DNA from: Talinum fruticosum
Taxonomy: Eukaryota; Streptophyta; Magnoliopsida; Caryophyllales; Talinaceae
DNA: 64,000 nucleotides
Reading direction: 5' to 3'
Assembly (NCBI GenBank): GCA_021018815.1
Contig: JAITYX010000012.1
Coordinates: 7,799,001-7,863,000, forward strand
A program made the position numbers and the translations under genes. This document shows, one piece after another, positions 45,600 to 57,180 of the stretch. The notes beneath the pieces were generated by a model. It made no database searches. It was not told the origin of the DNA and saw only the letters and a program-made list of their open reading frames with translations. Each line of letters begins with the position of its first letter. The stretch's first letter is position 1.

Positions 45600-48225
45600 C
45601 TCATTCCATAGAGTAAAAAATCTTTACAAAACATTAAACATTTAAAAACAAATGCACCTAACTCATCTTCATAATCGGAAGAATCATCAAAGAGATAATT
45701 GCTGAAGTCCTCCAAGATGGATGTGGAAAACCGACCGTCTCCACCAGTTTATGAAGCGCTAGCCCCATGGTCCTAAGATTGAGAAGCTTCATGAGAAGGC
45801 CCGCTATAGGACATCTGGTGAAAATGAATTGAATTCTATGATGATCAAGTGCTTGGAGAGGAGGAATGTCCATACTCTTCAAAAGCTAGGACCAACACCA
45901 GAATAACTAGGGTTGGGAGAACTAGGCCCCGCTTCATGATGTGAGCGATGTGAAGAGCATCGAGAAGTACCCACTCTAGCCTTACCACCTGAGGGCATTT
46001 GTTGGTCATATGAGCGTGCTTGAGCCCCGAGCCTCCGAGAAAGCCTCCCGATGAAGACTTTCTAGATCAACACTTCCACAAAAATAATGGAGCAATTAGC
46101 ACATTCATAAAAGCTTAATAAAGTTAGCATTGACACTAACTAAGACTCACCTGGAAGGTTTGGAAAGTCTTCCTAGAGAATAAGTTCCGGATACCTTTAA
46201 GGGACAGATTGGAATTTGACGGACATGGTCCGAGATTACTCTCAGTCATACTACAAGATTTAATGGTAATTAGTAAGACACTTTTATCATGCAACTAAAA
46301 GTAATGAGTATAAAACTCTGTCCCCTTGCCGGTTTTAGGGAGAGGATGCCCCACACACTCCTCTTCGGGAATCAGTGGAATCCTTATGTAATGTGGGGAT
46401 TCCTCGGGTTAAGAGATATGCACATCGAGACTTGGAATATGGATATCCTCTAGGAGAAGTTACAAAATGACGAAGTTAGTTTCTATACAAGAAATTCAAC
46501 CACACAAAAATGAGAAAAAATGAAAGCTCACCAATCGGATCATAATCCGCCCTGAGTGATATGCATAAGATGTATACAAATTAAAAAATTAGGTATAAGG
46601 ATACTCGATAGTCGCTTTCTCTTGCTCTTATTGAGAAAAGAAGTGAAAATAGAACATGGTCCGAGGTGGATCGTGAGGAACGGACGAAGGCCATGTGTTG
46701 AATCGGATTTGAAGCATAACCCGCTCACCAAGGTACCAACAAAACCCAAAAGGACCTTCAAACAAGATCCTTCTCTCGCTCAACTCCTGCGTAACGCTTA
46801 GACTTGGAGGGAGTTGAAGTTGGGCCTATGGACAAAAATTGGCTTGCACACACTTGGAGTCATAAGGACACAAACAAAAAATGAGAAAATTGGGGCACAA
46901 ATGCTTGCCTGTGGCGAGCGCCGGAAAAGTTTGACTTAAATGTTTTCTAGGAAAATTTTGACCAATGGCCGTGTGCTTGAGCATAAACGACAAAAAATGA
47001 CCAATGGCCGTGGGTCGGGGCAGCCAGTTGGGCGATGAAGCAAATTTCTTTCAAGGCAAATTTTGATGCAAATTTAAAGCTTGGAAGTGACATACGAAGC
47101 CACACAGTTGAGAGCGGGCCTCAAGAAGCCTAGCTCATGAGCTTTGGGTTAACGAAGATGGAGTTTAGCCCATGATACCGAGGCCGGGAATGAAAGGGGG
47201 TTTGTTGAACCGGGCGAAAGGCACGGGAAATACTCATACAACCATGGCTATATTTTTCCAAAGATAAGTGAGATCTTTTTATCCATAAAAGATAAAAGTA
47301 TTTTGGTAATATAAGATGAAATAGAGCATACCTCAATGATCTTCCACAGGCCACAAAGCGGAAGATAATTTGTCAAGTCCTTCTTGGCCTTGGTGTGCTT
47401 TACACGGAGCGTAGGCCTCTTATGAGGCAAGTATAGGCAGAAGCATCACAGTTAAGCTCTATAATCCTATCCAAGTCCGTTAAGTTCACCAAATAGTGAA
47501 CATGCACTTTTGAAGCTTAGTCGAGAAAAGTAAGAGAGTAAGAATGACTTGGACTTCTTATTGAGGTGCATGTCGAGCCCAAAACTCAACATTCTCAAAA
47601 GCATAAAAAGAAGAGTGTATTTAAAGAAGTCCTCACGAGGAAATCTACTAGCCACGGGATCGAAGAGGTGACGAAGATAGTCACGGCTTTTATACAAGTT
47701 TCGGTCAAAGACTAAAGGCTCCCTAAGAAGCCCAAACCCGATAAAATGACAAAATCAAAAGGAGCAATGGTCATCTCCTCAAAGGGGGATGAAAAGTGTT
47801 AGTTATGTCCCAAAAGCCTCACAATGGGATCACGGTCTTTTTGTCACACAAATGACTCAAAGCGAGTAAAAGGGAACCACACCCGGCATTATTCATGACA
47901 TCTTCTAAAAGGGTAGTTCTTTTCTCTACATGTTTCTATGAACTTTAGTATAGCCACTGCTACTCCGAATAGAGCCCTTCCGAAAGGTGAAAATCCAACA
48001 AGTTTTTAGTAGAAGTACTACTCTAAGTGAGAAAATATAGAAGATTAAGCCAACAAGCTTATTGCTTGGTGTAATAGCGAGTGAAGACACATGATTCTCG
48101 GCCTCCATTAAGAGATCGTTTGTGCTCCATTCATCATGGGGACGCCATTCACGATTTAGGAAGTTTTCATGAACCAACTTCTCGGCCCTTGACCTTCCAA
48201 TTGGATGGCCCTTTCTTCTAGACAT
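45600..48225 (-). pseudogene. Antisense gene a of gypsy 1, unknown function, broken
   Basis: ATG at 48225 reads MSRRKGHPIGRSRAEKLVHE, then WRPHDEWSTNDLLMEAENHV (frame open to 47926). Later pieces include KSRDYLRHLFDPVASRFPRE (47690-47630), KKDLTNYLPLCGLWKIIEV (47385-47330), VKVLLGF.. (46755) and an acidic end near 45730-45650 (SILEDFSNYLFDDSSDYEDE). Homologous DNA lies at the right edge of the window in gypsy 2. I do not recognise the family with certainty; the layout resembles plant-mobile-domain-like proteins. The gene runs opposite to pol and toward gene b. Confidence 0.5.
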
Positions 48226-48347
48226 ACTTAGAGAGTTTTGAAAACCAACTACTTTTTCAAAGAACCAAACAAGAGCATAACAAGAGCAAATTTAGAGAAA
48301 GCAAGAGAGGAGTAAAAAAGTGTGCAAAATGAACACATTAACCCCCC

Positions 48348-48355
48348 TTTTTATA
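48348..48355 (-). promoter_or_regulatory. TATA box for antisense gene a
   Basis: TATAAAAA on the minus strand (context GTCTATAAAAAGG), 123 bases ahead of the ATG at 48225. It sits just inside the 3' end of the element, about 640 bases from the 3' LTR. Confidence 0.6.
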
Positions 48356-48977
48356 GACCCATTCGGCTAAGGCATGCCAAACACACAAGACAAAAGTAAA
48401 AAAGCAAGAGGAGACCAAGAAGGTAATTCGGCAGCACGCCGGGGCAAGGCCTGGCAAAGGTTGGTCGGTGCTAGCCACGAGGCCAGGTGGCGTCCCATCG
48501 ACGGCAGCTTTGCAGCCCTAGCTTGTGAAGTCCCATCGGGCGTGGCAAGTGGCTTCTTGGCACCATGTGTATGCAAGTGGATGCGTGGACCCACTCTGTC
48601 ACCTTTTACATATCATATTTTCGATCGGTTTTGATCTGAATTATTCGAGTAAAATACTAAACTTTTATCAATATGATTGGATACTAACAAACATGTTAGT
48701 ACATTAGATTATTAGGCTAAGCTTCGGATCAATGAATGATCAAAGTTTCAACATAAAAATTTACTGAGCTTTAGGCTCCGATCAAGCCAAGCTTAATATT
48801 CTCTTACCAAATATCGTAACGCATGGGCCACAATCAAGTCTAGGCGTTGTTTTAGAGTTTAGGTTCTACAACAACCAGTTGCGGACACTATGCAACAATC
48901 ATCATTCGAAGCAATGAACGAAAGTGAGATAAGTTTCCGTTAGTGTCTACTTTGACCCTTCGTCTTTCAAAGCCGGT
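48356..48977 (+). other. 3' untranslated region of gypsy 1
   Basis: Upstream of antisense gene a on one strand and 3' UTR on the other. I see no further gene. Confidence 0.4.
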
Positions 48978-48993
48978 CAAAGTGGGGGTTAAC
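48978..48993 (+). other. Polypurine tract region of gypsy 1
   Basis: CAAAGTGGGGGTTAAC directly before the LTR start TGTAGACACC. The AAAGTGGGGG core is the usual gypsy plus-strand primer and shows that the following LTR is a 3' LTR. Confidence 0.78.
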
Positions 48994-50482
48994 TGTAGAC
49001 ACCTAAAACGTGTCATTCCTTATCTCTTTTATTCCTATAATTTATTTTGTTGGCTTAATGTTGAAATCCTGAGTCCTGTTTGAGGATTTGGATAACATAC
49101 GGTATTTGATTGGTGTGACGAAGTTAGTAAACCACAAAGAACCCTTTAGCACCAAATAAATAGGCCTTTTTCTTAGGTAGGTCCAAAAATCCTTTTCTTT
49201 TGCATGGTCCAAGCTCAGTTCAAACTTCCAGAGTCGGGGATGTTCAACGCCGCGTACATGGAGATTCCAAGCTCAAAACACAGCGTTTCACCACTAGCGT
49301 CCAACCTAACATGAAGCGGAGGACATCAAAATGACATCGTGTCCGGCACCGCATTTCATGATCAAAGGCATCTAAAAGTTGCATTTTGCTCCAAAATAGT
49401 CCACCGAGACAGGAAGCTTAGTTCTTTAAAATATCGACGTTTATGTCCGGCGCTGCGTACTAGGTACTAGTTCACCTATAACGCTGCGTTTTGCCCAGAG
49501 TCTCGCAGCAACACGGAATAAGTTGGAGGACCCAAAATGATGTCATTATAGCCGGTGCTGCCAATCCCGTGATCCGGTTCTATCCGATTTTATCCTTTGA
49601 TTTTTGGACCAGCTTTTTATGATTTTTCAGCTAGTTCAGGTTTAGTTTTGAATGGCTAGTTAAATCCTAAACCTAGGTCATTTTATGACCTAGCTTTTGC
49701 ATATAAATAGAGAGCTTAGGCTCTTATTTCAACGACAACTTTTTCCTATGTGTCACGCTACCAAAAAGTAACCGAATGGCTCAACCCTAAGCGTTAGGCT
49801 GCTGAAGCTAAACTAAGAGCTATTGAATGCACCAATCCGTATTCTAATCTCTTGATTTCTTTTTTCAGCCTACTTTTATTATACTTTCCACATCCGATCC
49901 GTAAACTCTATCGAGTCACACATATTTCTTTTCATCTCCACAAAAACTCACAAAATTCGAGATCCGGATCGTAGGTGGGACAACCCGAGGGCACCAATTC
50001 GGCCTTCATGACGATTTTTTAATTTTACCTTTTTACCGTGTTCCGTATTTGGAGAAGAGTTTTATCACTTTTAATTCCTCCTCGCCCGATGTAATCTTTT
50101 TAGTTTCTCACTTTCGTTTCTTTTTGCTTTCGTTTTGTTTCTTTATGGCTTTTATTTATTGCTTTTCGTATCTTCTTTATTGCTTTCTTTTAGCATGTTT
50201 TGGTTGCTTTGAATTTACATCATATTATGTTGTATGCTTGTGTTCAATATGTTATATAAATTCACTATTCAAACTAGTAAAGGCCATCGTTTGACGAGCG
50301 GAACGGAAGGGCTTAACCCTACGTTTTGTTCCTCGCCCCGTATCCGATTCTCGGTTCTAGACCTATGGAGTTATTTTTTAACTTCTTCCAAGACTAGTTT
50401 CCCCATACTAAGATTAGAAGAGTATTTTTTTATTTTATTGTTGTTTAGTTTTTATTTGTAAAACCGATTAGCGACTCCTACT
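48994..50482 (+). repeat. 3' LTR of gypsy 1
   Basis: TGTAGACACCTAAAACG start; colinear with 34432-35925. It keeps a TATA box (ATATAAATAG at 49701-49710). The match to the 5' LTR runs through AGCGACTCCTA at about 50482. Whether that last word is LTR or downstream sequence is unclear, so this edge is uncertain by about 15 bases. Confidence 0.75.
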
Positions 50483-51623
50483 TTTCGATTTAATTATTCT
50501 AATCTCCTTCTCGGCTTTTCCGATCGGAAATTAAAAAAAAGGCTTCCGGACCTGCCAACCAGGCTAAAGGACAAGGTCGACCACAAGGTGCTGGATTTCG
50601 CTAGCACCGAGTGGTCGGTGGGTAGAGCTTCGGTCCAAACCGGTGTTTTCACACTAGTTTGGCCTTAAAGCCTACTGCAGAATAAATAAATCCTAGTTTT
50701 TCTTATTTTTTGGTTACGTAATAATATCCCGGACTTCTAAAAATAATCTCTAAAATAAAATAATTAATAAAACCACCATTCAATCCTATCTAATTCATTT
50801 GGACTTAGTTTGTAAAATTCGAAATCTAATAAAAGGTTCATCCCCATTTTCAAAAATGGATCTTCAAAACCCTAAATCATTTCCATCTTCAAAAATAAAA
50901 ATTTAAAACCCGCCAAATTCATGGGGAAGCTTGTCGGGCCCGCGCGGGGAGGGAGGGGGTTGGGTTTGATGGGGGCCATGGTTCCTACACATAGTAATTC
51001 GAAAACATACATTTTAAGAAGGGGAGGGGTGCTTATAAGAGCTCGAGCTTCCAATATAAGCTTCAGTTCTTGAAATAACATCCTTTGGTTATCTAACTTC
51101 ATCTTGAGTAGATTAAGCGTCTCAATTGTAGCTAGGAGAATTTCTTCCGATTTTGCAAGCAACTTTCCAATTGGGCTACCATAGAAGGGGTGTAAGCTAC
51201 AGATGAGGATGATGAGCGACAAGAAGGTAGCCTTTGGAATCTGGATTGCGAATGGCTCCCAAGCCCATAAACTAAGCCCTTTTGGTCGACTCCTCTAGAT
51301 ATTTGAAGAAAAAGTTCAATCTTATTAACCTTGGTTCCCGATTGTAAAGCATTAAGCTTTAAACGCTCAAACATCATCCAACAATAAACAATTCATTTAA
51401 AAACTAATAATAAGAATCAACTCAACGACACACGTACACAGGAGTCCAACCAATATACATTTAAAATAATATGAATCGACTCAATAACTACTAATAAGAA
51501 TCTAATCAAATCACTTATTTCTAACAAAAACAAAATTATTTTAAATATTGAGTTGAAAGACAAACATGAAAAACTTTGATCATATGAAATGCTTATAGTG
51601 TGGTTGACATTAAATAACATTAG
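50483..51623 (-). pseudogene. CACTA tnpA-like C-terminal fragment, minus strand
   Basis: On the minus strand from 51377: an IELFLQISRG segment, KGLVYGLGSHSQSRFQRLPS and SSSSSVAYTPSMVAQLES. This corresponds to the STIYGLDN...SSTGATYNS... coiled-coil end of the CACTA-1 gene (31790-32040), so it is a remnant of a related Transposase_24-type gene. It continues in a second frame at 51222-50872. 50483-50870 has no feature I can name. Confidence 0.5.
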
Positions 51624-51935
51624 TCACTACTAGAGAATCGCGATATAATGATGGAATAATGCCGGTTAGCAACGAAATTTCAGCATTAGTGATGGAATTT
51701 GCGAGAAAATTTTTTCGTCATTGAGAATTAGAGACAAAATTTTACGGTTTCGTCGTTGATTAGCGACGGAATTGCTATGGAATTTGATTCTATAGCAAAG
51801 ATAAATTAGTGACAGAATTGCCAATTCATTGTCGACACCAGCTGACGGAACAAGCTATTCCATTGCTGATGGCGACAAAACAGCAATTCCGTTGTTGACT
51901 CCGTCACTAATTTTTTGATAGTTACCAGTCTTTCC
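51624..51935 (+). mobile_element. Left terminus of a CACTA-type element (remnant)
   Basis: Starts CACTACTAGAGAATCGCG and is followed by repeated words in both orientations (TTAGCGACGGAATTGC, CAATTCCGTTG, CCGTCACTAA), which is the usual subterminal structure. No matching GTAGTG end is found to the right, so it is truncated or its mate was lost. Confidence 0.5.
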
Positions 51936-52593
51936 GACACTAATTAATAAAATATATGGTACAATTCTGCTTGATTTTCGACTACTTTGTACAAAAAATC
52001 TAGAAATAAATACAAATGCAAATACACAACATATATCACAATGACATGATAAACATATATAAATTATATTCACAACAACCATTTGGCACCGTCTATTGTC
52101 ATATACAACCAAAAACTCACAAGTAATCCATACACAAGATATCTTCTAATCCAACTTAATAAGTTCACCAACCACCATAAAAAACTAATTGAAAGCCGAG
52201 TGTATTACATTGTTTACACACACAAGTTATGCCCATCATCGATTAGGGATTCACTTCCACTTCCTCTTCCTTTTCTTCTTCTTCTTCCGCATTATCTTCA
52301 CCTTCTACATCATTTTCATTCCGACCTACTAGAGGAAGGATAAAGAAAGCATACATACAAGATTAATTTGCATCACATTCTCTAAAATCTAGAATTTTAT
52401 ACATACATACAAGATTAATTTGTATCATATTCTCTAAAATCTAGAATTTTATACTAAACAAACTAAATCCTAATAACAGCCAACAATGAGTGAGGATAAA
52501 GAAAAAATGCATATAGGACGTTGAAGGTGGTTAGTTGGTGGCATCCATCACAATGGTGAGGCGGCCGATGACGGTGGTGCTGGATTCTTACCG
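51936..52593. other. Unassigned AT-rich interval
   Basis: No gene or family recognised. A 40-50 base direct repeat ('catacatacaagattaattt...ctctaaaatctagaatttta') occurs twice at about 52350-52398 and 52401-52454. Confidence 0.5.
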
Positions 52594-53250
52594 AAGGTTT
52601 GAGCTCTAAGAGTCTCGAATCACCCTAGAGGGGGAGAGCTCGAATATGGTATGCAGGAAATTTTGCAGAAAAATAAACTTTGTGCTTAAGTCATAACTAA
52701 GAAATGAAAGGTTGAGTCTAGATTGGACTCGTAAAGAGAAAAATAGAACATTTTACACGAAAACCCTCTAGGGAGAAAACCACTATCGGTATCGGCCTAG
52801 ATACCAAGTTAAATCCACTATTTTAAATCCATAAAATACAAGGACTAACTATGTGAAGTGTTCCCTTAGACAATTCAATACAAGTTTTCCTAGGAACGAA
52901 GTAACCTTATCGGCCCTAATAGTTCCTAACCGAGATACCCTTTATAGCCGTGTACAACCGAGCTGAGTTAACCCATACAGCTCATTCAATTAAAATACTA
53001 AAGAATTGAGTAAAGATAAATGAGAGTGATTACAAGATAAATTAGTTGAGAGTATGATTCCAACAAGTTTTTTCAACTAGCTCAAAGTCTTGTAGAATGG
53101 CTTCTATTTATAAGCGTGCAGAATAGATAGTCATTGTGCTTTGGGCTTGACTATTGGGAAACACTAGCTATTGTAACAAATAGTCTCGAGTCGGAAAATG
53201 AACCATTGTGAAAGTTTTTGTTTGTGCATTGGTCTTGGCTCAAAAAGTAA
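52594..53250 (-). repeat. Truncated copia LTR (copy C)
   Basis: On the minus strand this ends in the family's terminal block (ggtgattcgagact...aaaccttc) at 52594. It aligns, with many differences, to the last 650 bases of the copia LTRs, including the CTATCTGTATAAATAG-like promoter zone (TTTATAAGCG near 53110) and the 'gggagaaaaccac' block. The U3 start is missing: it is joined at about 53251 to gypsy integrase DNA. Confidence 0.7.
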
Positions 53251-53251
53251 T

Positions 53252-53501
53252 TAACCCATAAGAATGGAAGAATGTTGGTTTATAAATTTCGGAGGTTAGG
53301 ATACTATTGGTCAACCATGGTAGTGGACTGCCATGAATTAGTTAAGAAGTGCCACAAGTGTCAAGTTTATGCAAACCTACAACACCAGCCACCTTCTTTT
53401 CTCACAACACTTGCGTCGTCTTGGCTATTCTCGGTTTGGGGAATTGAAATCATCAGTAAGGTGACCCCTAAAGGAACGGGTGGTCACGAATTTGTGTTAG
53501 T
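53252..53501 (+). pseudogene. gypsy integrase fragment with zinc-binding motif
   Basis: Reads RLGYYWSTMVVDCHELVKKCHKCQVYANLQHQPP (53290-53392, in pieces), with the C-x2-C half of the HHCC finger, then FSVWGIEIISKVTPKGTGGHEFVLV. It is a Tat-type integrase piece most like gypsy 2 and lies between two copia C pieces. It retains the stretch deleted from gypsy 1. Confidence 0.75.
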
Positions 53502-54230
53502 TCTCTTGTTAAAATTCGATAAGCCTTACTATGAGAAGAATAACTAAGAAAAATACCTTTATCCGACCTAGCATAAAATTTGGTCAGATGTTCCTTACTA
53601 TTGTTATGCACAAAGCATTTACATCCGAATGGTTTGAAGTAGGAAATGTTAGGCTTCTTTCCTTTATATAGCTCATAGGGTGTTTTCTTTAGAATGGGTC
53701 GAATGAGGCATCTGTTGAGATTGTACTTTGTTTTATTTACTTCCTTAGCCCAAAAATACTAAGGGAGATCATTTTCAATCATCAGTGACGTTCCTATTTC
53801 TTCAAGAGTTATATTCTTTCTTTCCACTACTCCATTCCGTAAAGGAGTTCCGGGTGTAAAGAACTTGTCGAAGATGTCATTTTTGTTCTTTAGAAAACAA
53901 ACTCAGGTAAATCGCGAGTAATCATCAACAATAACTAGCATATATTATTTACCTCCTAAGCTTTTAATATGAACTTCACCACACAAATCCATATGTATCA
54001 ATTCAGGTACTTTGGATATAGGTACTGTATTGAGTGGCTTAAATGATGATCTAACCTGTTTTCCTTTTGTGCATGCATCATAGATTTATCTTTCTTAATT
54101 GAACAATTAGGCACTCCTCGACTAATCCATGAGATGCAAGTTTCTTGATACTATGCATGCTGATATGACATAATCTACGATGTCATGTTCATGAATCATC
54201 ATTCAATGAAGCTTTTAAACATAATAAATC
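53502..54230 (-). pseudogene. copia integrase fragment (copy C)
   Basis: The minus strand reads from the GAG-pre-integrase region (SMHSIKKLASHGLV, about 54165-54120) through VIVDDYSRFT (about 53930) to NGVVERKN (about 53825), NRCLIRPILKKTPYELYKGKK and SYSSHSKAYRI near 53510. The part between the first Asp and the Glu helix is shortened, as in the other copies, so the second catalytic Asp is lost. Same family as elements A, 1 and 2. Confidence 0.75.
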
Positions 54231-54254
54231 TTGATTGGAATAAAAATCATTTTA

Positions 54255-54500
54255 TATTAGGTGAGTCCGTTTGCATTAGCCAAATAAAAATCATCTCATA
54301 TTAGGTGAGTCCATTTGCATTTAGAATTCATCTTATATTAGGTGAGTTCATTTGCATTAGCCAAATCAAAATCATCTCGTATAAGATGAGTCCATTTTGC
54401 ATTTAGAATTCATCTCTTTTTAGGTAAGTCCATGTCTGTTCATCTTGTATTAGGTAAATTTATTTTTGCATTTGCATTTAGCCCAAAAAAATTCATCTCA
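54255..54500 (+). repeat. Minisatellite in the gypsy 2 leader
   Basis: About five degenerate units of 40-55 bases with 'attaggtgagtcc' and 'tttgcattagccaaat' words. Diverged from the gypsy 1 array at 36211-36550. Confidence 0.8.
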
Positions 54501-54929
54501 AATAAGGAAACGCATAATCATTTAGCTAGAATAGAAAGCATCTTTTTTTTAAGGGTCAATCATTCATTAGTAAGATTATCATATCAACTAAGTCATGCGT
54601 CACATTATCATTGCATCCTTTATGTGCATCCAAACAAAAACATCCTTACTTTCTTCAGGTCTTACGCTAAAGTCCCTTCCTCCTAAAAGTGATCTTCTCT
54701 CACATGGTCCTAAACCTCATCCTTTGGGCTGCAGAATAGGAAAGTCTACGACAACCGAGTATAATTAGAATTTGAGATCTAAAAGATTAGAATGCCTCAC
54801 CAAGGAATGAAGCACATCTTCTTGTCTCGTACTCCGCGGTCTACACCGGTGCGACAAGCTTCGGTGCACACTACACCCACTCAGCCTATTCCTTGTCATA
54901 AGACAAGTACCTAGAAAGAGTTCCCTTCT

Positions 54930-56480
54930 AATGAATCTTAACCCAGAGTAGTCTCTTAATCTCAATTTGCTTAATGAGAATATAGCTAGGGTGGAAACCC
55001 GATTGAATGATTAAGAGGAGAAATGTCATCTATATCAAGGGATATTAAGACTATCATAAGGGCTATTGAGGACAAGTAAGAGAGATGAGGAAGCTGAATT
55101 CTTAAGAAGAGAAGAGGCATTGATTCTCGCCACCTCCACCTATCTTGTCTCCTCCAGGCAGTCCCAAACACGAATCCCCTAAGCACGAATCCAAATCTCA
55201 ACGTGATCCCCATATAGATAAGATAGAATAGATTTTAAGGGAGTCATCCATGTTCAGCAATCACTACTTTGATCATGAGGGATTCACTTCAATCCCTAAG
55301 GGTAAACTACCTCCTAACTTTACCATGCCCGATATTAAGTTCAAAGGTTCCGAGAATCCCAATTATCACATACACAACTTCTTAGGAGCAATGACTCTTA
55401 AGAATATTCTCGAAGACACTTAACACATTATCTTCCTCTCGGACGTTCGACACCGATGTAATGAAGTGGTATAAAGTGGTTGACCTATGGAAGGTTGCCA
55501 ACTGGATCGATTCGTGTAAGGAGTTCCTCCATCAATACTCATATAACACTAATCTGTCTATTACTTAAGAGACTTGGAACTAATAAAACAAGGTGAGAAG
55601 GAAAGCTTCACATATCTCCTCACCAGATGGAGATCAAAGGCCACCCACATGGTTGATCGACCCTCCGAGAAAGACCAAGTCGAACCATCGTAAAAAACGT
55701 TCTACCCAATTACAATCAGCACCTCAAATTCCTACCCATGATAAACTTTTAGAGGTGCTGGTTTGCTGATAGAAGAAGAGTTATCTACCGCGACCACAAA
55801 AGTCGATACCGGATAGAGGTAATTATCATTCCAAAGATAAGAAAACCTCTAATATAGGCATTACTAGCAGAGGTGCAGATGTTAATGCCCTCAACAGGTA
55901 TACCGACTACACTCCTATTGATACTACCTATACCAAAGCCCTTGTCCGTCACTTGGAAAAGGGAAAGATAGAATTGCCACCTATTAGAGCGAGAATCGAA
56001 ACCGCGAAACAATCTTAAAATTGGGATGTTGGAAAATTTTACAAATATCATCATGCACGAGGACACGATACCGAATAGTGTTGGATATTCAAGAACAAAC
56101 TAAAAATAGACTAAAAAGCATGTTTGGGAATGCCTAACTACCCTTGCCTCAGTCGTCGAGAAACCAAGCAATAATAAGAATCCTTTTAGCGACACCGTAG
56201 CTATTCCAAGCTAGTGGGATATGTCTATTCTTATCTCGAGATGTTAACAAGTCTAAAACACTCCTTAGCTTACCTCCATTAGATCTATAAGTCCAGGGGC
56301 TGTGGGTAAGTGATGAAGAAGATGTCTACGAAAGGAGAAGCAATAATGATGACTTCGGGGCACACCACCCTTAGAAGAAGTAGAAGACTTTTGGGGAGAC
56401 ACTAAAAGTCCTACAATCCAATTCCTCACTAGATCTGGATGACATAATGCACCCCGGGTCCATAACGGACTCATGAAGCC
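54930..56480 (+). pseudogene. gag: gypsy gag (gypsy 2), broken
   Basis: Colinear with gypsy 1 gag. Recognisable pieces are the LNENIAR-type start (54965), GFTSIPKGKLPPNFTMPDIKFKGSENP-like DNA (55265-55360), NILEDT (55405), the WYKVVD core (55468) and a late acidic segment near 56330-56400. Every piece is separated by stops or shifts. No complete domain remains. Confidence 0.6.
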
Positions 56481-56789
56481 CTCGAAGAGCCTCGAAGCAA
56501 CAAAGGAAGAAGACCTAATCCTTAAGCAACTCCAGAAATTAAAGGTTGATATCTCAATTTGTCCATTAATATTTGCTTCCCGTAAACATAGACAAGGCGT
56601 TGCACACAACAATTGATGCACTCAATAAGATTGAGGTCTCTCCCGAAACTATGTCGAAGAAGTAGTAGGATTGGTTAACAATGGGGATGGAACTATTACT
56701 TTTGATTACAAGGATCTCCTACAGGAAGGCGTTGCACACAACAATGCCCTTTCCTTAACCATAGCTTGCATCAACAAGTTTCTTCCCTA

Positions 56790-57180
56790 AGCTTGGTAAA
56801 CAATAGATTAGCAAGAAACGTATGTCCATGGAGAACTACTATAAGGTTAGGAATTAGGGAGCAACAATTCTCTAAACACACTCGTCCATCTTCGAGCTTA
56901 TAATTCCAAAAGAACAGTCTTGGGAATAGTGACCTTGCCAATCAATATAGGGTCGAAGAAAGGAACATCGAATTCCAAGTCCTAGATATCCCAGCTACCT
57001 TCAATTTACTCCTAAGACGCCCTTGGTTACATGATCATCGGGCGGTGCCCTCTACACTACATCAAAAAGTTAAGATGATCATCAAAGGTTATGTCATAAC
57101 CGTCAATGGGGATAACCTTTGTGCTACTACCACCTCTAAAGAATCTGTAGTTAAAATCCAAAGACGATGCTAATGATGAG
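56790..57180 (+). pseudogene. gypsy protease (gypsy 2), active site lost
   Basis: The active-site block reads L-V-N-N-R-L-A-R-N at 56793-56819, where gypsy 1 has L-I-D-N-G-S-A-V-N. Asp is changed to Asn (56799-56801), Gly to Arg and Ser to Leu. The flank still shows FQVLDIPATF-like sequence near 56970-57000 and RRPWLHDH near 57015. It cannot be catalytic. Confidence 0.65.

Larger units (their letters stand above)
34432..50482 (+). mobile_element. Gypsy 1: 16 kb Ty3/gypsy element of the Tat/Ogre type with antisense genes
   Basis: Both LTRs begin TGTAGACAC. The interior has a leader with minisatellite, gag, protease, RT-RNase H, integrase (IN after RNH, so Ty3/gypsy order), then nearly 6 kb before a polypurine tract and the 3' LTR. 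The very large size, the protease of DNGSA type and antisense ORFs between pol and the 3' LTR all match the Tat group (Tat, Grande, Retand, Ogre). LTRs differ at many positions and no target duplication is found, so it is old. The right LTR edge is approximate. Confidence 0.82.
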
